Notes: generated by a model not told the origin, from the letters alone. Numbered from the stretch's first letter, positions 45,821 through 55,296 are shown. The stretch is DNA of 64,000 bases from CBDATA01 sp965215615 (GCA_965215615.1 OZ244068.1:2852001-2916000); one strand, 5' to 3'. Made by a program: numbers and translations.

Positions 45821-47278
45821 ATGTCCACGCCAACGCTCCGGCTGATGCGACGCGAGAACCCTTGGTGGGAGACCGACACCATCCGCCCGGATTACGCCGG
45901 CATGAAGCGGCGGGCGCTCTTCGACCGGTTCGCCCGGCTCGCCGAGGAAACCGGGATCCGCCGAACCGTGCTGCTCATGGGGCCGCGGCGCGTTGGCAAG
46001 ACGGTCCTGCTCCATCAGTGGATCGCCCGGCTGTTGGAGCGTCGCATCTTTCGGCCGCGGGAGATCTGCTATCTCTCGCTCGACCAGCCGCTCTACACCC
46101 GCCTGTCCCTCGAAGAGCTCGTGGAGCAGGCGCACGAGGCATCGGAAGGACACGCGGAGCCGCGCATCCTCGTCCTCGACGAAGTTCCCTATCTCCCCGC
46201 GTGGGAGCGGCACCTGAAGGCTTTCACGGACACCCATCCCGGAGTCCGCTGCGTCGCATCCGGTTCGGCGGCGGCAGCGCTCAGGCTGCGGAGCGCGGAA
46301 TCCGGGGCCGGGCGCTTCACCGATTTCCTGCTGCCGCCTCTCGGCTTCCGCGAGTTCGTGGATCTCGAAAACGTGGACCCTCCGGAGCACCGCGACATCA
46401 CGGGGTGGAACCGGCTCTTCGTCGCATACCTCAACTTCGGAGGCTTCCCGGAAGCGTTTCTGGCACCCGCCGCCCGAGCCGACCCGCGCCGCTACATCGG
46501 GCTCGACGTGCTGCGGAAGGTGCTGACCAGAGATCTGGCCCAGCTTCACGGAGTTCAGGACGCTTCCGAACTCGCCGCGCTTTTCACCACCCTCGCAGAA
46601 AACACCGGACTCGAAATCTCGATGGACTCCCTCTCGAAACGGTCGGGAGTCAGCAAACCCACCCTCAGCCGGTACCTCGAATACCTGGAAGCCACCTTCC
46701 TGATTCGGCGGGTGCGCCGGGTCGAGGCTTCCGGCCGGCGCTTCCGGCGGGCGAACCAGTTCAAGGCGTATCTCACGACACCGTCGCTCCGGAGCGCTCT
46801 CTTCGACCCGGTCGGCCCGGACGACGAGGCGATGGGGCGGATGGCAGAGACCGCCGTCTTCTCGCAACATTTCGCGGCGGGGGACGAACTCCATTACGCG
46901 CGCTGGAAGGAGCAAGGTGGCGAGGGCGAGGTGGACTTCGTCCGCCTGGGGCCGGACGGGAGGCCGGAGCAGGCGGTCGAAGTGAAGTGGTCGGACCGGT
47001 TCGCGGAAAAGCCACGGGAACTCACGGGACTCATCGAGTTCGCCCGCCGCCACCCGCAGGCATCCATCACCCTCACCACCCGGAGCATCGGCCCGGCGGC
47101 TCTCGACTGGCCCGGCCCGGGCAAGCTGCGCGTCGTTCCCACGAGCCTCTACTGTCTCGGGGAGGGATTCGCCGAGAGCGGACAGAAAACGGAATGCGAG
47201 GAAGTCCGGGCATTCACGAAAACGGACTGCCTCGACCTCGCCGACGACGAAATCATGGCAAAGACTTGGCAACGCTGA
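45821..47278 (+). CDS. AAA_14/DUF4143 ATPase
   Basis: A 485-residue protein. The ATPase core has LLMGPRRVGKTVLLHQW (Walker A) and RILVLDEVPYLPAWE (Walker B). A helix-turn-helix region (SLSKRSGVSKPTLSRYLEYL) follows. The C-terminal DUF4143 part has GEVDFVRLGPDG...QAVEVKWSD, a PD-(D/E)xK nuclease-like pattern (D...E-x-K). Such ATPases are widespread in islands and their function is unknown; a DNA- or nucleotide-directed role is likely. ATG 45821 is chosen. The promoter region carries a 24-base palindrome. Confidence 0.88.
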   Translation: MSTPTLRLMRRENPWWETDTIRPDYAGMKRRALFDRFARLAEETGIRRTVLLMGPRRVGKTVLLHQWIARLLERRIFRPREICYLSLDQPLYTRLSLEELVEQAHEASEGHAEPRILVLDEVPYLPAWERHLKAFTDTHPGVRCVASGSAAAALRLRSAESGAGRFTDFLLPPLGFREFVDLENVDPPEHRDITGWNRLFVAYLNFGGFPEAFLAPAARADPRRYIGLDVLRKVLTRDLAQLHGVQDASELAALFTTLAENTGLEISMDSLSKRSGVSKPTLSRYLEYLEATFLIRRVRRVEASGRRFRRANQFKAYLTTPSLRSALFDPVGPDDEAMGRMAETAVFSQHFAAGDELHYARWKEQGGEGEVDFVRLGPDGRPEQAVEVKWSDRFAEKPRELTGLIEFARRHPQASITLTTRSIGPAALDWPGPGKLRVVPTSLYCLGEGFAESGQKTECEEVRAFTKTDCLDLADDEIMAKTWQR

Positions 47279-47586
47279 TTTCCAGAAAACCCGCGCATTC
47301 GGCGCACCATCCCGAGACACCCGCGAAACACGAAGCCGCCAAGCGCTGGGGGCGGGCGGTGAACGCCTGGCGGCAGGCCGGAGAATGGGATTTCCTCGTG
47401 TGCCGGCAACCGGAGGAGCTGGGCGCGCAGATTCGGGAGCGGATCGCCGAACGGAACGCCCGGATCGATGAGATCGCACAAGAAGTGCTCGAAGAGTCCA
47501 AGAAGGAAGCAAAAAGGCTGCGGGAGCAAGGATGGACCCGCGAGGACTTCGCCCGATCGCTCATCAACATGCTGGAACACGGGTAG
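47266..47586 (+). CDS. Small chimeric ORF upstream of PIN toxin, possible antitoxin
   Basis: Opens with TTG 47266 overlapping the ATPase end by 13 bases; the start is uncertain. Residues 25-60 (AKRWGRAVNAWRQAGEWDFL) resemble the C-terminus of type III restriction R subunits, where AxxWxxAVNxxGxxGxWxF is typical. Residues 65-106 form a charged helix ending GWTREDFARSLINMLEHG, as in antitoxins of PIN pairs. It stops 6 bases before the PIN gene. It may be an antitoxin with a borrowed N-terminus, or a fossil of an R gene. Confidence 0.5.
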   Translation: MATLISRKPAHSAHHPETPAKHEAAKRWGRAVNAWRQAGEWDFLVCRQPEELGAQIRERIAERNARIDEIAQEVLEESKKEAKRLREQGWTREDFARSLINMLEHG

Positions 47587-47592
47587 CGCCCC

Positions 47593-48021
47593 TTGGCCCC
47601 TCTCCGTAGGCGCTGCGTTCTCGACACCAACGAGATCGTCGGGGCCGGCTCGCGTTGGGTCTCGCACCGCATCGAGTCCCGTCCGAATCCGCACCTGCGC
47701 CTGCTCGGTGTCGTGATGACGCACCACACCGGCCTGTACAGCGAGGACATCCTTCTGGAGTATTCCAGGAAATTATTGGCCCGGCGATCGCCGAAACCCC
47801 GAGTCCTGAAGATGATTTCGAGGCTCCGGGAGAACTTCGAGAAGGTTTCGGTCACGACTTCCCCGGTGCCCGTTCCTCCGCGAGATCCGGACGACGAGAA
47901 ATTCCTTCGTTGCGCCCTGGATGGTGACGCGGACTACCTCGTGTCCGAAGACCGCGACCTGCTGGATCTGAGCGCGGAATACGCCCGGCCCGCCATCGTG
48001 AACTGCGCCGGGGCGCTCTGA
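47593..48021 (+). CDS. PIN-domain toxin (COG1569-like)
   Basis: A 142-residue PIN protein of the COG1569 type. RCVLDTNEIVGAG carries the first aspartate, YSEDILLEYSRKLL the second acidic position and DPDDEKFLRCALDGDADYLVSEDRDLLDL the third and fourth. The start is TTG with no obvious ribosome site; translational coupling to the preceding ORF is likely. It meets the converging M1 peptidase gene after one base. Confidence 0.82.
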   Translation: MAPLRRRCVLDTNEIVGAGSRWVSHRIESRPNPHLRLLGVVMTHHTGLYSEDILLEYSRKLLARRSPKPRVLKMISRLRENFEKVSVTTSPVPVPPRDPDDEKFLRCALDGDADYLVSEDRDLLDLSAEYARPAIVNCAGAL

Positions 48022-48022
48022 A

Positions 48023-50179
48023 CTACCGGCCGGCGAGCGCTTCGGTGGCGGCGCGGGCCACGATGTCGCGGGGTGAGGCCATCGCCGCCGCTTCTTCGAG
48101 GACGGCGCGGGTCGCGTCTCCGGGGAGTTCGCCGAGCGCGGCGACCGCCGCTGCCTGGGCGCGGTAGCTCGTATCCTGCCGGAACCGTTCGATCAGGAGC
48201 TCCGCTCCCGCCGAAGCACCGAGCCGGGCGAGGGCCGCCGTGCGCACATCGGATTTCGGGTCACTCGCGGCAGCGGTGCGGAGCGCGTCGGCATCCGCCG
48301 GGTCTTCGGGATCGAGCCCTTCCACTGCCGCCTGACGGACCGCCCAGAAGGGATCGTTCGCAGCGGCCAAGCGGAGTGCGGCGCGGGCTTCGGCGCTCCG
48401 GGTCTCCCCGAGCGCGACCGCGGCGCGGCGGCGGCCGGTGGCATCGTCATCCGCGAGCTGCGCCATCCATTCGGCGGACGGCTTTTCGGTCCGGAGCTCG
48501 GCGAGCAACACATCATCCGCGTCGAAGCGGACGTAGCGCGGGGCTTCGACGGACGGAAAGCGCACCGTCTGCTCGCGGCCCTCGAGCGTGAAGGAGTGGA
48601 TCTCCGCCTCGGATTCAGTCACCACCCGGACCGAGAGCGGGGCACGGTAGGCATCCGGGACCTGGCCCATGCTGGCTTCCGGAGCCTGGATCTGCCGGAT
48701 CCGCATCACCACTTCGCCATCCGACCAGTCGGACTCCACTTCGAGAACCGGATGCCCCGGACGACGGAGCCACATGTCCACGAACCAGCGGATGTCCTGT
48801 CCGGTGGCCTCGGCGAACGCCGCGATGAAGTCCTCGGTGTCCACCGGCTGGTAGGCGTGCTTCGAGAGGAAATGCCGGATGCCCTGCTGGAAGGCATCCA
48901 CTCCGACGGTGTGGCGCAGCAGGTGGATGAGCGCCGCCCCCTTGGGATAGGTGTGGGCATCGAAGTTGTCGTTCGGGCGACGCCACTGGTCGGTCACCAC
49001 CGGGCGGAGCACCGTTTCGGCCTGCCGGAAATACGACTCGCGCTTGCGGCGCATGTTCTCCCCGGCCTCGTCGGGGCCGAGTTCCTCGGCGTGCCAGCGG
49101 TGTTCCGACCAGGTGGCGAAGCTCTCGCTGAGCCAGGTTTCGCCCCAGTCCCGGTAGGAAACCAGGTTCCCCCACCAGTGATGGGCCGCCTCGTGAGCCA
49201 CGAGGCCGTGGCTCGGGAAATCCTGTTCAGCGCGCTCGTCGTGGATCGTGCTCTGGCCGAGAACCGTCGCGGTCGTGCTTTCGGCACCCCCGCCGATGCC
49301 GGGGATCGTGACCTGATCGTATTTGTTCCAGGGATAGGAGACCCCGAACTCCTCTTCGAAGAACGCGATCATCGCCGGCGTCTTGTGGAAGCTGCGGTGG
49401 GCATCCTCCACGTCCGCGGGATAGACCCAGTAGCGCACCGAAATCTCCCCGTGGAAATCCTCGATGACTTCGTAGGGGCCCGCCGCCAGCACCGAGAGGT
49501 AGGTCGGATGGGGCTCCTCGAGGCTCCAGTGGTGCGTCCGGGTTCCCGGCCGCGCGCCCTCGGTGATGCCGATCAGCCGACCGTTCGAGAGCACCTTCCA
49601 GTCCTCGCGGACGGTGGCCAGCAGCTCGAAGGTGGCGCGGTCCGCCGGGTGGTCCACCGACGGATACCAGTGGCGAGCCCCTTCCGGAAACGAGAGGGTG
49701 TTGACGAGCTGCGGGTTGGCTTCGGTCTCCGCCTTGAAATCGAGCCCGAGGTCGTAACTCGCCGGCATTCCGAACTGGGTCGCGTCCACGTCGAGGCCGG
49801 TGGCTTCGTAGCTCACTTCGAGCGTCGTCTCGTCGCCGGGGGCGAGGGTCGCCCCGAGGTTCACGACCAGCACGCCTTCCTCGTGGGTGAAGTCGAGAGC
49901 CGCGACGCCGGAACGCACCGCGGTCACCTCGAAGGACTCGGCATCGAGCCGGACCGCGGTGATCGGCTCGCGGGCGACGAGCCGGATCGCGGCGCGGCCT
50001 TCGAGACTCTTCGTGGATTCCCGGAGATCCAGTTCCACCCGGTAGTGGAGCACATCGAACGGCTCGCTCCGCAGTTCCCGGACCGGCCAGCCGGAGCGGT
50101 CCTCGTAGCGCGGCTCCGGCGGCGGGGAGGAGCAGGCCGTCCCGGCAAGCAGCCCGAGAGCGGCGACGACCCGGTTCAT
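48023..50179 (-). CDS. M1-family aminopeptidase lipoprotein with C-terminal HEAT repeats
   Basis: A 718-residue protein with a lipoprotein signal (LLAGTAC). The zinc site is HEAAHHWWG followed 18 residues later by WLSESFATW (HExxH-x18-E). The substrate-binding GxMEN loop reads GGGAEST, a variant. The last 150 residues are HEAT-like (RRRAAVALGETRSAEARAAL, VRTAALARLGAS). It would trim N-terminal residues of peptides outside the cytoplasm. Its ATG overlaps the TonB receptor stop by one base. Confidence 0.92.
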   Translation of the reverse strand: MNRVVAALGLLAGTACSSPPPEPRYEDRSGWPVRELRSEPFDVLHYRVELDLRESTKSLEGRAAIRLVAREPITAVRLDAESFEVTAVRSGVAALDFTHEEGVLVVNLGATLAPGDETTLEVSYEATGLDVDATQFGMPASYDLGLDFKAETEANPQLVNTLSFPEGARHWYPSVDHPADRATFELLATVREDWKVLSNGRLIGITEGARPGTRTHHWSLEEPHPTYLSVLAAGPYEVIEDFHGEISVRYWVYPADVEDAHRSFHKTPAMIAFFEEEFGVSYPWNKYDQVTIPGIGGGAESTTATVLGQSTIHDERAEQDFPSHGLVAHEAAHHWWGNLVSYRDWGETWLSESFATWSEHRWHAEELGPDEAGENMRRKRESYFRQAETVLRPVVTDQWRRPNDNFDAHTYPKGAALIHLLRHTVGVDAFQQGIRHFLSKHAYQPVDTEDFIAAFAEATGQDIRWFVDMWLRRPGHPVLEVESDWSDGEVVMRIRQIQAPEASMGQVPDAYRAPLSVRVVTESEAEIHSFTLEGREQTVRFPSVEAPRYVRFDADDVLLAELRTEKPSAEWMAQLADDDATGRRRAAVALGETRSAEARAALRLAAANDPFWAVRQAAVEGLDPEDPADADALRTAAASDPKSDVRTAALARLGASAGAELLIERFRQDTSYRAQAAAVAALGELPGDATRAVLEEAAAMASPRDIVARAATEALAGR

Positions 50180-52071
50180 CAGTTCAGCCGGAAATCGAGC
50201 CCCACATGGACGGTGCGGGGAGTCCCGAGGGTCTCGATCGGGGTCCGCGCGCTGACGATCTCGGCATCCAGCAGGTTCTCGCCGGCGGCGTACACGCTGA
50301 GGAAATCCCCCACCGGAAGCGCGACCCGAACCCCGAGCGCCACGAACCCGTCCATCGGCAGTTCGTTCCGGTCGTCCTCGAACTGGGAGCTCATGAAGCG
50401 GACATCGGCTCGGGCCTCCACCGGGCCGCTCCAGGAGATCCCCGCCGCGCCCTGATGGAGCGGAACCTGAGGCAGCCACAGCCCGGTCTCGGGAACCGAG
50501 CTGTCCGAGAGCAGGTAGCTCGCAAAAACGTGGAGTTGGTCATCCAGTCGGAGCCAGAGCTCGGCCTCCGCCCCCCGCACATCCACTTCCCCGATGTTTC
50601 GTCGCTCGCGGAACACACCCTCGTCGTTCACTTCGAGGGTGACGTTCCCCACCACATTCCGCATGGTGTTCCAGAACACATTGCCGCGCAACAGGATGCG
50701 TCGGGTCGGATAGAGGTCTATCCCGATCTCCGCCCCGTAGAGCGTCTCTTCGCCGAGTTCGTCGTTCGCCGCAGTGCGGACGTTGCCGACCCGAAACGGA
50801 CGGTACAGCTCGTTCAGCGAAGGAGCGCGGAAGCCGCGGTACGCCGAGGCCCGCAACGAGGCCTGCGGGGTCGGGTGGGCGAGCAGCGCGATCCGCGGGT
50901 TGACGCTTACCTTCGTTCCGGCGTTCTGCCAGACATCGAGGCGTCCATCGGCGAGCAGCTCGATCTCTTCCGAGATCTCCGCCCGCTTCTGGACGAAGAC
51001 TCCGCCGCGGTTCTGGGCGTGCTCATCCCAGCTCGAACGCACCCAGTCGGCACCCACCTGAAAACCGCGCCGCAGCCGCGCCGTGAAGACCGCCCCCTGG
51101 CCCCCGTATTCGTACATCTGCTGGGAAGTTGGAATCTCCCGGTCCCGGCCGGGCAGGATCCGGGAGAAATCGCTGTTCAGATGGGCGGTCTGCGAAAAGA
51201 CCAGCAGATCCCAGTCCTCCCGGCGAACCCCGGCATCGAGTCCGAGCATCGCCGAATCGTTCACTTGGGTCGGGGTCCCGTTGCGGCGATCTTCGGTGTA
51301 GTAGTTCACCGAGAGATGGGCGGAGTCAGCCTCGAAGCGGCCAAACGCCGAGCGGAAGTTGACTCCGGCCGGCTCGTCCACCATCCCCCGCTGCAATTCC
51401 CGGATCCGGTGATAGCCCTTCCCGTTGAAGAACCGGCCCGCGCCGAGGAAACCGAAATCGCCACTGCGGTGGGAGACGAGCGCCTCTCCGTCGCGGACTC
51501 CGAGGTTCCCGAAGCTGGCTCGACCGCGGAGGACCGACGGAGCCGGGCGACGGGTCAGCAACTGGATCGCTCCGCCGAGCGCCGAGCTTCCGTAAAGGGG
51601 GCTCGCGGCGCCCCGTGCCACCTCCACCCGCTCGAGCGCCAGAGTGGGCAGCCGGTTCCAATAGACCCAGTTGCCGAACGGATCGTTCATCGGAACCCCG
51701 TCGCGAAGCACGAGCGTGCGGCTCGCACCGCTCGGGCCGATCCCCCGCAGCGAAACGCCGGTGGTGGTGGGGTGGGAGATGAGGCTGGTGTTGCGCCGGA
51801 ACAAGCCGAAACCCGGAATCCGTCCGAGCGCCTCGTCGAGCAGGATCCCGGGCGATTCGGTGATCGCGGCCGCATCGAGCACGGTCACGAGCGCCACCGA
51901 GTCCACGATCGGCTCTTCGGCGCGCTCCGGAGTCACGACCACCGTTTCCTCGAGGGAGAGAGCGGGCGCGGAGGTTTCCTCCTCCGTCTGTTCTCCGTCG
52001 GGGGGCTGCGCGGAGCCCGCCCCGGCCAACAACAGAATCAGGAAGCAGGCGGGAAAAGAACGTTCAGGCAT
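50179..52071 (-). CDS. TonB-dependent outer-membrane receptor
   Basis: A 630-residue receptor. The signal peptide ends near GAGSAQ; the TonB box is ETVVVTPERAEE. The plug domain has LLDEALGRIPGFGLFRRN, SLRGIGPSGASRTLVLRDGV and GAIQLLTRRPAP. The barrel follows (YRGFRAPSLNELYRPFRVGN), ending in HVGLDFRLN. It takes up a siderophore, cobalamin or similar ligand; BtuB-like in size. Its transcript may also carry the tRNAs upstream. Confidence 0.93.
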   Translation of the reverse strand: MPERSFPACFLILLLAGAGSAQPPDGEQTEEETSAPALSLEETVVVTPERAEEPIVDSVALVTVLDAAAITESPGILLDEALGRIPGFGLFRRNTSLISHPTTTGVSLRGIGPSGASRTLVLRDGVPMNDPFGNWVYWNRLPTLALERVEVARGAASPLYGSSALGGAIQLLTRRPAPSVLRGRASFGNLGVRDGEALVSHRSGDFGFLGAGRFFNGKGYHRIRELQRGMVDEPAGVNFRSAFGRFEADSAHLSVNYYTEDRRNGTPTQVNDSAMLGLDAGVRREDWDLLVFSQTAHLNSDFSRILPGRDREIPTSQQMYEYGGQGAVFTARLRRGFQVGADWVRSSWDEHAQNRGGVFVQKRAEISEEIELLADGRLDVWQNAGTKVSVNPRIALLAHPTPQASLRASAYRGFRAPSLNELYRPFRVGNVRTAANDELGEETLYGAEIGIDLYPTRRILLRGNVFWNTMRNVVGNVTLEVNDEGVFRERRNIGEVDVRGAEAELWLRLDDQLHVFASYLLSDSSVPETGLWLPQVPLHQGAAGISWSGPVEARADVRFMSSQFEDDRNELPMDGFVALGVRVALPVGDFLSVYAAGENLLDAEIVSARTPIETLGTPRTVHVGLDFRLN

Positions 52072-52118
52072 TTCCCGCCGATGATAGCCACCCGGCGAAC
52101 GACCAAAACCGAAAGCCG

Positions 52119-52194
52119 TGGCGCGCCCTGGGCGATTCGAACACCCGACCTACAGGTTCGTAGCCTGTTGCTCTATCCGCTGAGCTAAGGGCGC
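52119..52194 (-). tRNA. tRNA-Arg (ACG)
   Basis: The acceptor is GCGCCCT/AGGGCGC, the anticodon loop CTACGAA (ACG) and the T-arm TCGGGTGTTCGAATCGCCC-like with one imperfect pair. CCA is encoded. Confidence 0.94.
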
Positions 52195-52233
52195 GACGAC
52201 AGGAGGACTCCGAACTGTCCGTGGCCCGGTCGA

Positions 52234-52308
52234 TGGTACCGCTACGGGGATTCGAACCCCGGTTTGATGGCTGAGAACCACCCGTCCTAACCCCTAGACG
52301 ATAGCGGC
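52234..52308 (-). tRNA. tRNA-Glu (CTC)
   Basis: The acceptor is GCCGCTA/TAGCGGT with a G-T end pair, the anticodon loop TTCTCAG (CTC) and the T-arm CGGGGTTCGAATCCCCG. CCA is encoded. It is 39 bases upstream of tRNA-Arg on the same strand. Confidence 0.93.
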
Positions 52309-52342
52309 CCCGACCGAAGTCGCAACGGGCCATCCTAGCACA

Positions 52343-53137
52343 TCAACCCGCTGCTCCCACGACTTCCAGCGAGTCGGTGACACCGAACGCGGAGGAGGAG
52401 GGTGGCGCGCCGAACCGTTCTTCGGGGTCGCGCAGGAGAACCCGGGCGCGGGCGCGGGCGGGGAGGAACCCGCCCAGAACGAGCCCGTGGCCCAGGCGGA
52501 CGTGTGCCGTCTCGAACGCCAGCCGGCGAACTCCGAGGCTGGCAGCCCGCTCTGCGGTTTCGCGGGCGAAAAATCCGACCAGGTCCGGATCGCCGGGTGG
52601 CGCGAACCAGTCGCTCACCACGGCTTCCGCTGATCCCGGAGCAAAACGGGCGAAAGCGGCGGGAACGCCTTGCACCTCGACCGTCACCCCGGACAGGTGG
52701 CTCGCCTCGCTTGCCCCGACGAACGCATCGAATCGGGACCGGTATCGCTCGCGAAGCCGGGCTTCGGCCTCCGGCCCGGGAGCCTCGGGATAAACCACCG
52801 TGTCCCGGGGCGCACGAAGGCGGGGTGCCAGCAGCTTCCAGGCGGCCCGGCGCATCGCCCCGGGAGCCGTGGGCGCGGCGTAGCGGCCAAGCGGGCCGGC
52901 ATCCTCGAAGCCAAGCGCCCGAAAGTCGGGATAGAGAAGCCACGAGGCCGGAAGAACCACAGCCGCGACCGGCGACTCCCGGGACCACCGGGCGAGGGCC
53001 GCGAGTTCGTCGCGCCGCGAGACTCGCGTCCGACGCTCGATCCGGACCAGAAGCCGCCCGGTCGCCGCCCGGTCGCGAAGGTGGAGAGGACGGTCTTCGA
53101 GTCGCAGCGGAGCGCCCGCGGCCGAATCGCCGGTCAC
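52343..53137 (-). CDS. GNAT-like acyltransferase of unknown substrate
   Basis: A 264-residue cytoplasmic protein I cannot place firmly. VVLPASWLLYPDFRALGFEDAG and HLSGVTVEVQGVPAAFARF (with the C-terminal segment TAERAASLGVRRLAFETAH) suggest a GNAT-type fold with two halves. No catalytic residue is obvious. The GTG at 53137 overlaps the PspC stop as GTGA. Confidence 0.5.
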   Translation of the reverse strand: MTGDSAAGAPLRLEDRPLHLRDRAATGRLLVRIERRTRVSRRDELAALARWSRESPVAAVVLPASWLLYPDFRALGFEDAGPLGRYAAPTAPGAMRRAAWKLLAPRLRAPRDTVVYPEAPGPEAEARLRERYRSRFDAFVGASEASHLSGVTVEVQGVPAAFARFAPGSAEAVVSDWFAPPGDPDLVGFFARETAERAASLGVRRLAFETAHVRLGHGLVLGGFLPARARARVLLRDPEERFGAPPSSSAFGVTDSLEVVGAAG

Positions 53138-53322
53138 TCCTCCGGGGGCATCACGATGGCGAGGATGAGATAGATGAGGATTCCCGGAAACGCCGCCGAA
53201 CAGACGCTCACCAGCACGAACAGAACCCGTACCAACGTGCGGTCGAGCTTCCACCAGGCCGCGAGCCCGGCGCACACACCGAGCAGCAGCCGCTTGTCTC
53301 CGGGGCGTTCGAGTTGCGCCAT
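53134..53322 (-). CDS. PspC-domain membrane protein
   Basis: A 62-residue protein: KRLLLGVCAGLAAWWKLDRTL then a membrane helix (FVLVSVCSAAFPGILIYLIL), the pattern of stand-alone PspC domains linked to envelope stress. It follows the rhomboid gene by 20 bases. Confidence 0.85.
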   Translation of the reverse strand: MAQLERPGDKRLLLGVCAGLAAWWKLDRTLVRVLFVLVSVCSAAFPGILIYLILAIVMPPEE

Positions 53323-53342
53323 GGTTCTTTCTCCTTGGCTGG

Positions 53343-54182
53343 TCAGGAATTCGTCAGGAGCGACAGGAGGATCGCGGCGGCGCTGAGGCCGAGCAATCCG
53401 GCACCCCAGATGGCGTGCTTGCCGCGCTCCGGCGAGAAGGCACCGAAGCGGGAAGCCACGAAATAGCCACCCAGAAAGCCGCCGAGGTGGGCGGCGTTAT
53501 CGATTCCCGGCATCAGAAAGCCGAAAATCGCGAGGAAGATCACGACCCGCCAGACGCTGCGGGCGACTTCCGAGCTCGTGCGTCGGCCGTAGTAGAGCAG
53601 TGCTCCGAGCAGCCCGCACAGCGAAGCCGAAGCACCGACCGTGATGCTCGGCGCTCCGCCGAACATCGGCAGCGAAGACAGGAACGCTCCCATGAACGAC
53701 GAAAGCAGGAAACCGGTTCCGGCGGCCACCTGGTAGATCACGAGCGTCCGCGCCGCGCCGAACGCTTCGCTCACCGCGGGGAACAGGTTCCAGATCCAGT
53801 ACATGTTGAACGCTATGTGGAGCAGTCCGCCGTGCAGCCAGCCGGCGCTCAGGATCGACCAGGGCTTGCCGAGCCCGAACACCGGGATCGCTCCGGCGGC
53901 ACCGAGTCGGAAAAGACTTTGGCCGTCGGGACTCAGGAAACCGAACATTCCCGAAGTGCCGATCTCGCCCAGACTCATGACCAGCGAAACCAGAAAGAGC
54001 GCGATGTTCGCGCCGAGGATCCCGGTCGCCAGTTGGCCTGCCTCGAAGCGGAACAGTCCGGCGAAACCGAACATTCCCGGCCGCTTCCGGCCGCAGATCA
54101 GGCATTCCTTGTCCTGAACCCCGACGAGCTGGCCGCAACCGGGGCAGAGGATGGAACCCGTGCGGCGGCTTCGGAAGGCCAT
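53343..54182 (-). CDS. Rhomboid-family intramembrane serine protease with zinc ribbon
   Basis: A 279-residue protein. The N-terminal CPGC...CLIC is a zinc ribbon. Six membrane helices follow, with LLHIAFNMYWIWNLFP, the catalytic serine in TVGASASLCGLLGALL and the histidine in NAAHLGGFLGG. It would cut membrane-spanning substrates. The motif is GASAS where GxSG-type GASG is usual, but the serine is kept. Confidence 0.88.
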   Translation of the reverse strand: MAFRSRRTGSILCPGCGQLVGVQDKECLICGRKRPGMFGFAGLFRFEAGQLATGILGANIALFLVSLVMSLGEIGTSGMFGFLSPDGQSLFRLGAAGAIPVFGLGKPWSILSAGWLHGGLLHIAFNMYWIWNLFPAVSEAFGAARTLVIYQVAAGTGFLLSSFMGAFLSSLPMFGGAPSITVGASASLCGLLGALLYYGRRTSSEVARSVWRVVIFLAIFGFLMPGIDNAAHLGGFLGGYFVASRFGAFSPERGKHAIWGAGLLGLSAAAILLSLLTNS

Positions 54183-54186
54183 CCCG

Positions 54187-55296
54187 CTATTGTGCCACCG
54201 CCCCGGCGGCCACGAAGAAGCGACGGATGGCGAACACCACCGCTTCGACTTCTTCCGGAGCCAGATCCGGCCGGAGGGGCAGGCTCAAAACCTCCCGTGC
54301 CGCCCGGTCGGCTTCCGGACAATCCCGGGGGCTCCCGGAAAACGCCCGCTGGCGGTGCAGCGGGATCGGATAGTGGATCAGGGTTTCGATGCCGCGGGCG
54401 GCGAGGAAATCGCGGAGACGGTCGCGCTCCGGGGTGCGGATCACGAACAGGTGGCGGGCGCTCCGCACTCCCTCCCCGGCGGCCACCAACCGGACCGGCA
54501 TTCCTTCGAGGCCTTCCGCGTATTGCTCCGCCCGTTCCCGGCGGCGGGCATTCGCTTCCGGGAGATGCGGGAGGCGTGCTCCCAGAACGGCCGCCTGCAG
54601 CTCATCGAGGCGGCTGTTCCAGCCCGGCTCCCGGTGATCGTGGCGAGCTCCCTGTCCTCCCGAGCGAAGCCTCCGGATCCGTTCCGCAAGCGCCGGATCG
54701 TCGGTCCCGACGAGGCCGCCGTCGCCCACTCCGCCCAGATTCTTGGTGGGGTAGAAGCTGAAGGCGGATGCCCGCCCGAATGCGCCGAGCGGTTTCCCTC
54801 GATACGCCGCGCCGTGCGCCTGGGCGGCATCTTCGATGACCGGGACTCCGTGCCCCTGTGCGAGCTCGAGGATGTCCGGCCAGTCGGCCCCGGCGTGCCC
54901 GAAGAGATGCACCGGCAGGAGCGCGGCAAAACGCTCCTGGCGCAGGGCGGAACGGACCGCTTCGGCCGAAAGGCAGAGGCTTGCCGGATCGATGTCGGCA
55001 AACACCGGAATCGCCCCGGCCCGCTGGATGCCGACCGCGGTGTATCCCGCGGAAAAAGCGGTGGTGAGCACCCGGTCGCCCGCCACCACCCCGGCCGCCC
55101 GGAGCGCGAGAGTGATGGCATCCGAGCCGGATGCGACCCCGATCCCGAAACGGACACCGATTTCAGCCGCGAAGGCGCGCTCGAACGCCTCCACCCGGGG
55201 ACCGAGCACGAACCGGCCCGACCCGAGGACCTCGGCAACCGCTTCCCGGGCCGGATCCTGCTCCCCGATCGAAAGGCGGACGAACGGAATCTTCAC
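54187..55296 (-). CDS. DegT/DnrJ/EryC1-type sugar aminotransferase
   Basis: A 369-residue PLP enzyme. The lysine is in FYPTKNLGGVGDGG; VIEDAAQAHGAAYRGKPLGAFG is family-typical, as is HLFVIRTPERDRLRDFLAARGI. It would aminate a keto-sugar nucleotide for surface glycans or antibiotics. GTG 55296 overlaps the epimerase stop as GTGA, so the two act in one pathway. Confidence 0.93.
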   Translation of the reverse strand: MKIPFVRLSIGEQDPAREAVAEVLGSGRFVLGPRVEAFERAFAAEIGVRFGIGVASGSDAITLALRAAGVVAGDRVLTTAFSAGYTAVGIQRAGAIPVFADIDPASLCLSAEAVRSALRQERFAALLPVHLFGHAGADWPDILELAQGHGVPVIEDAAQAHGAAYRGKPLGAFGRASAFSFYPTKNLGGVGDGGLVGTDDPALAERIRRLRSGGQGARHDHREPGWNSRLDELQAAVLGARLPHLPEANARRRERAEQYAEGLEGMPVRLVAAGEGVRSARHLFVIRTPERDRLRDFLAARGIETLIHYPIPLHRQRAFSGSPRDCPEADRAAREVLSLPLRPDLAPEEVEAVVFAIRRFFVAAGAVAQ

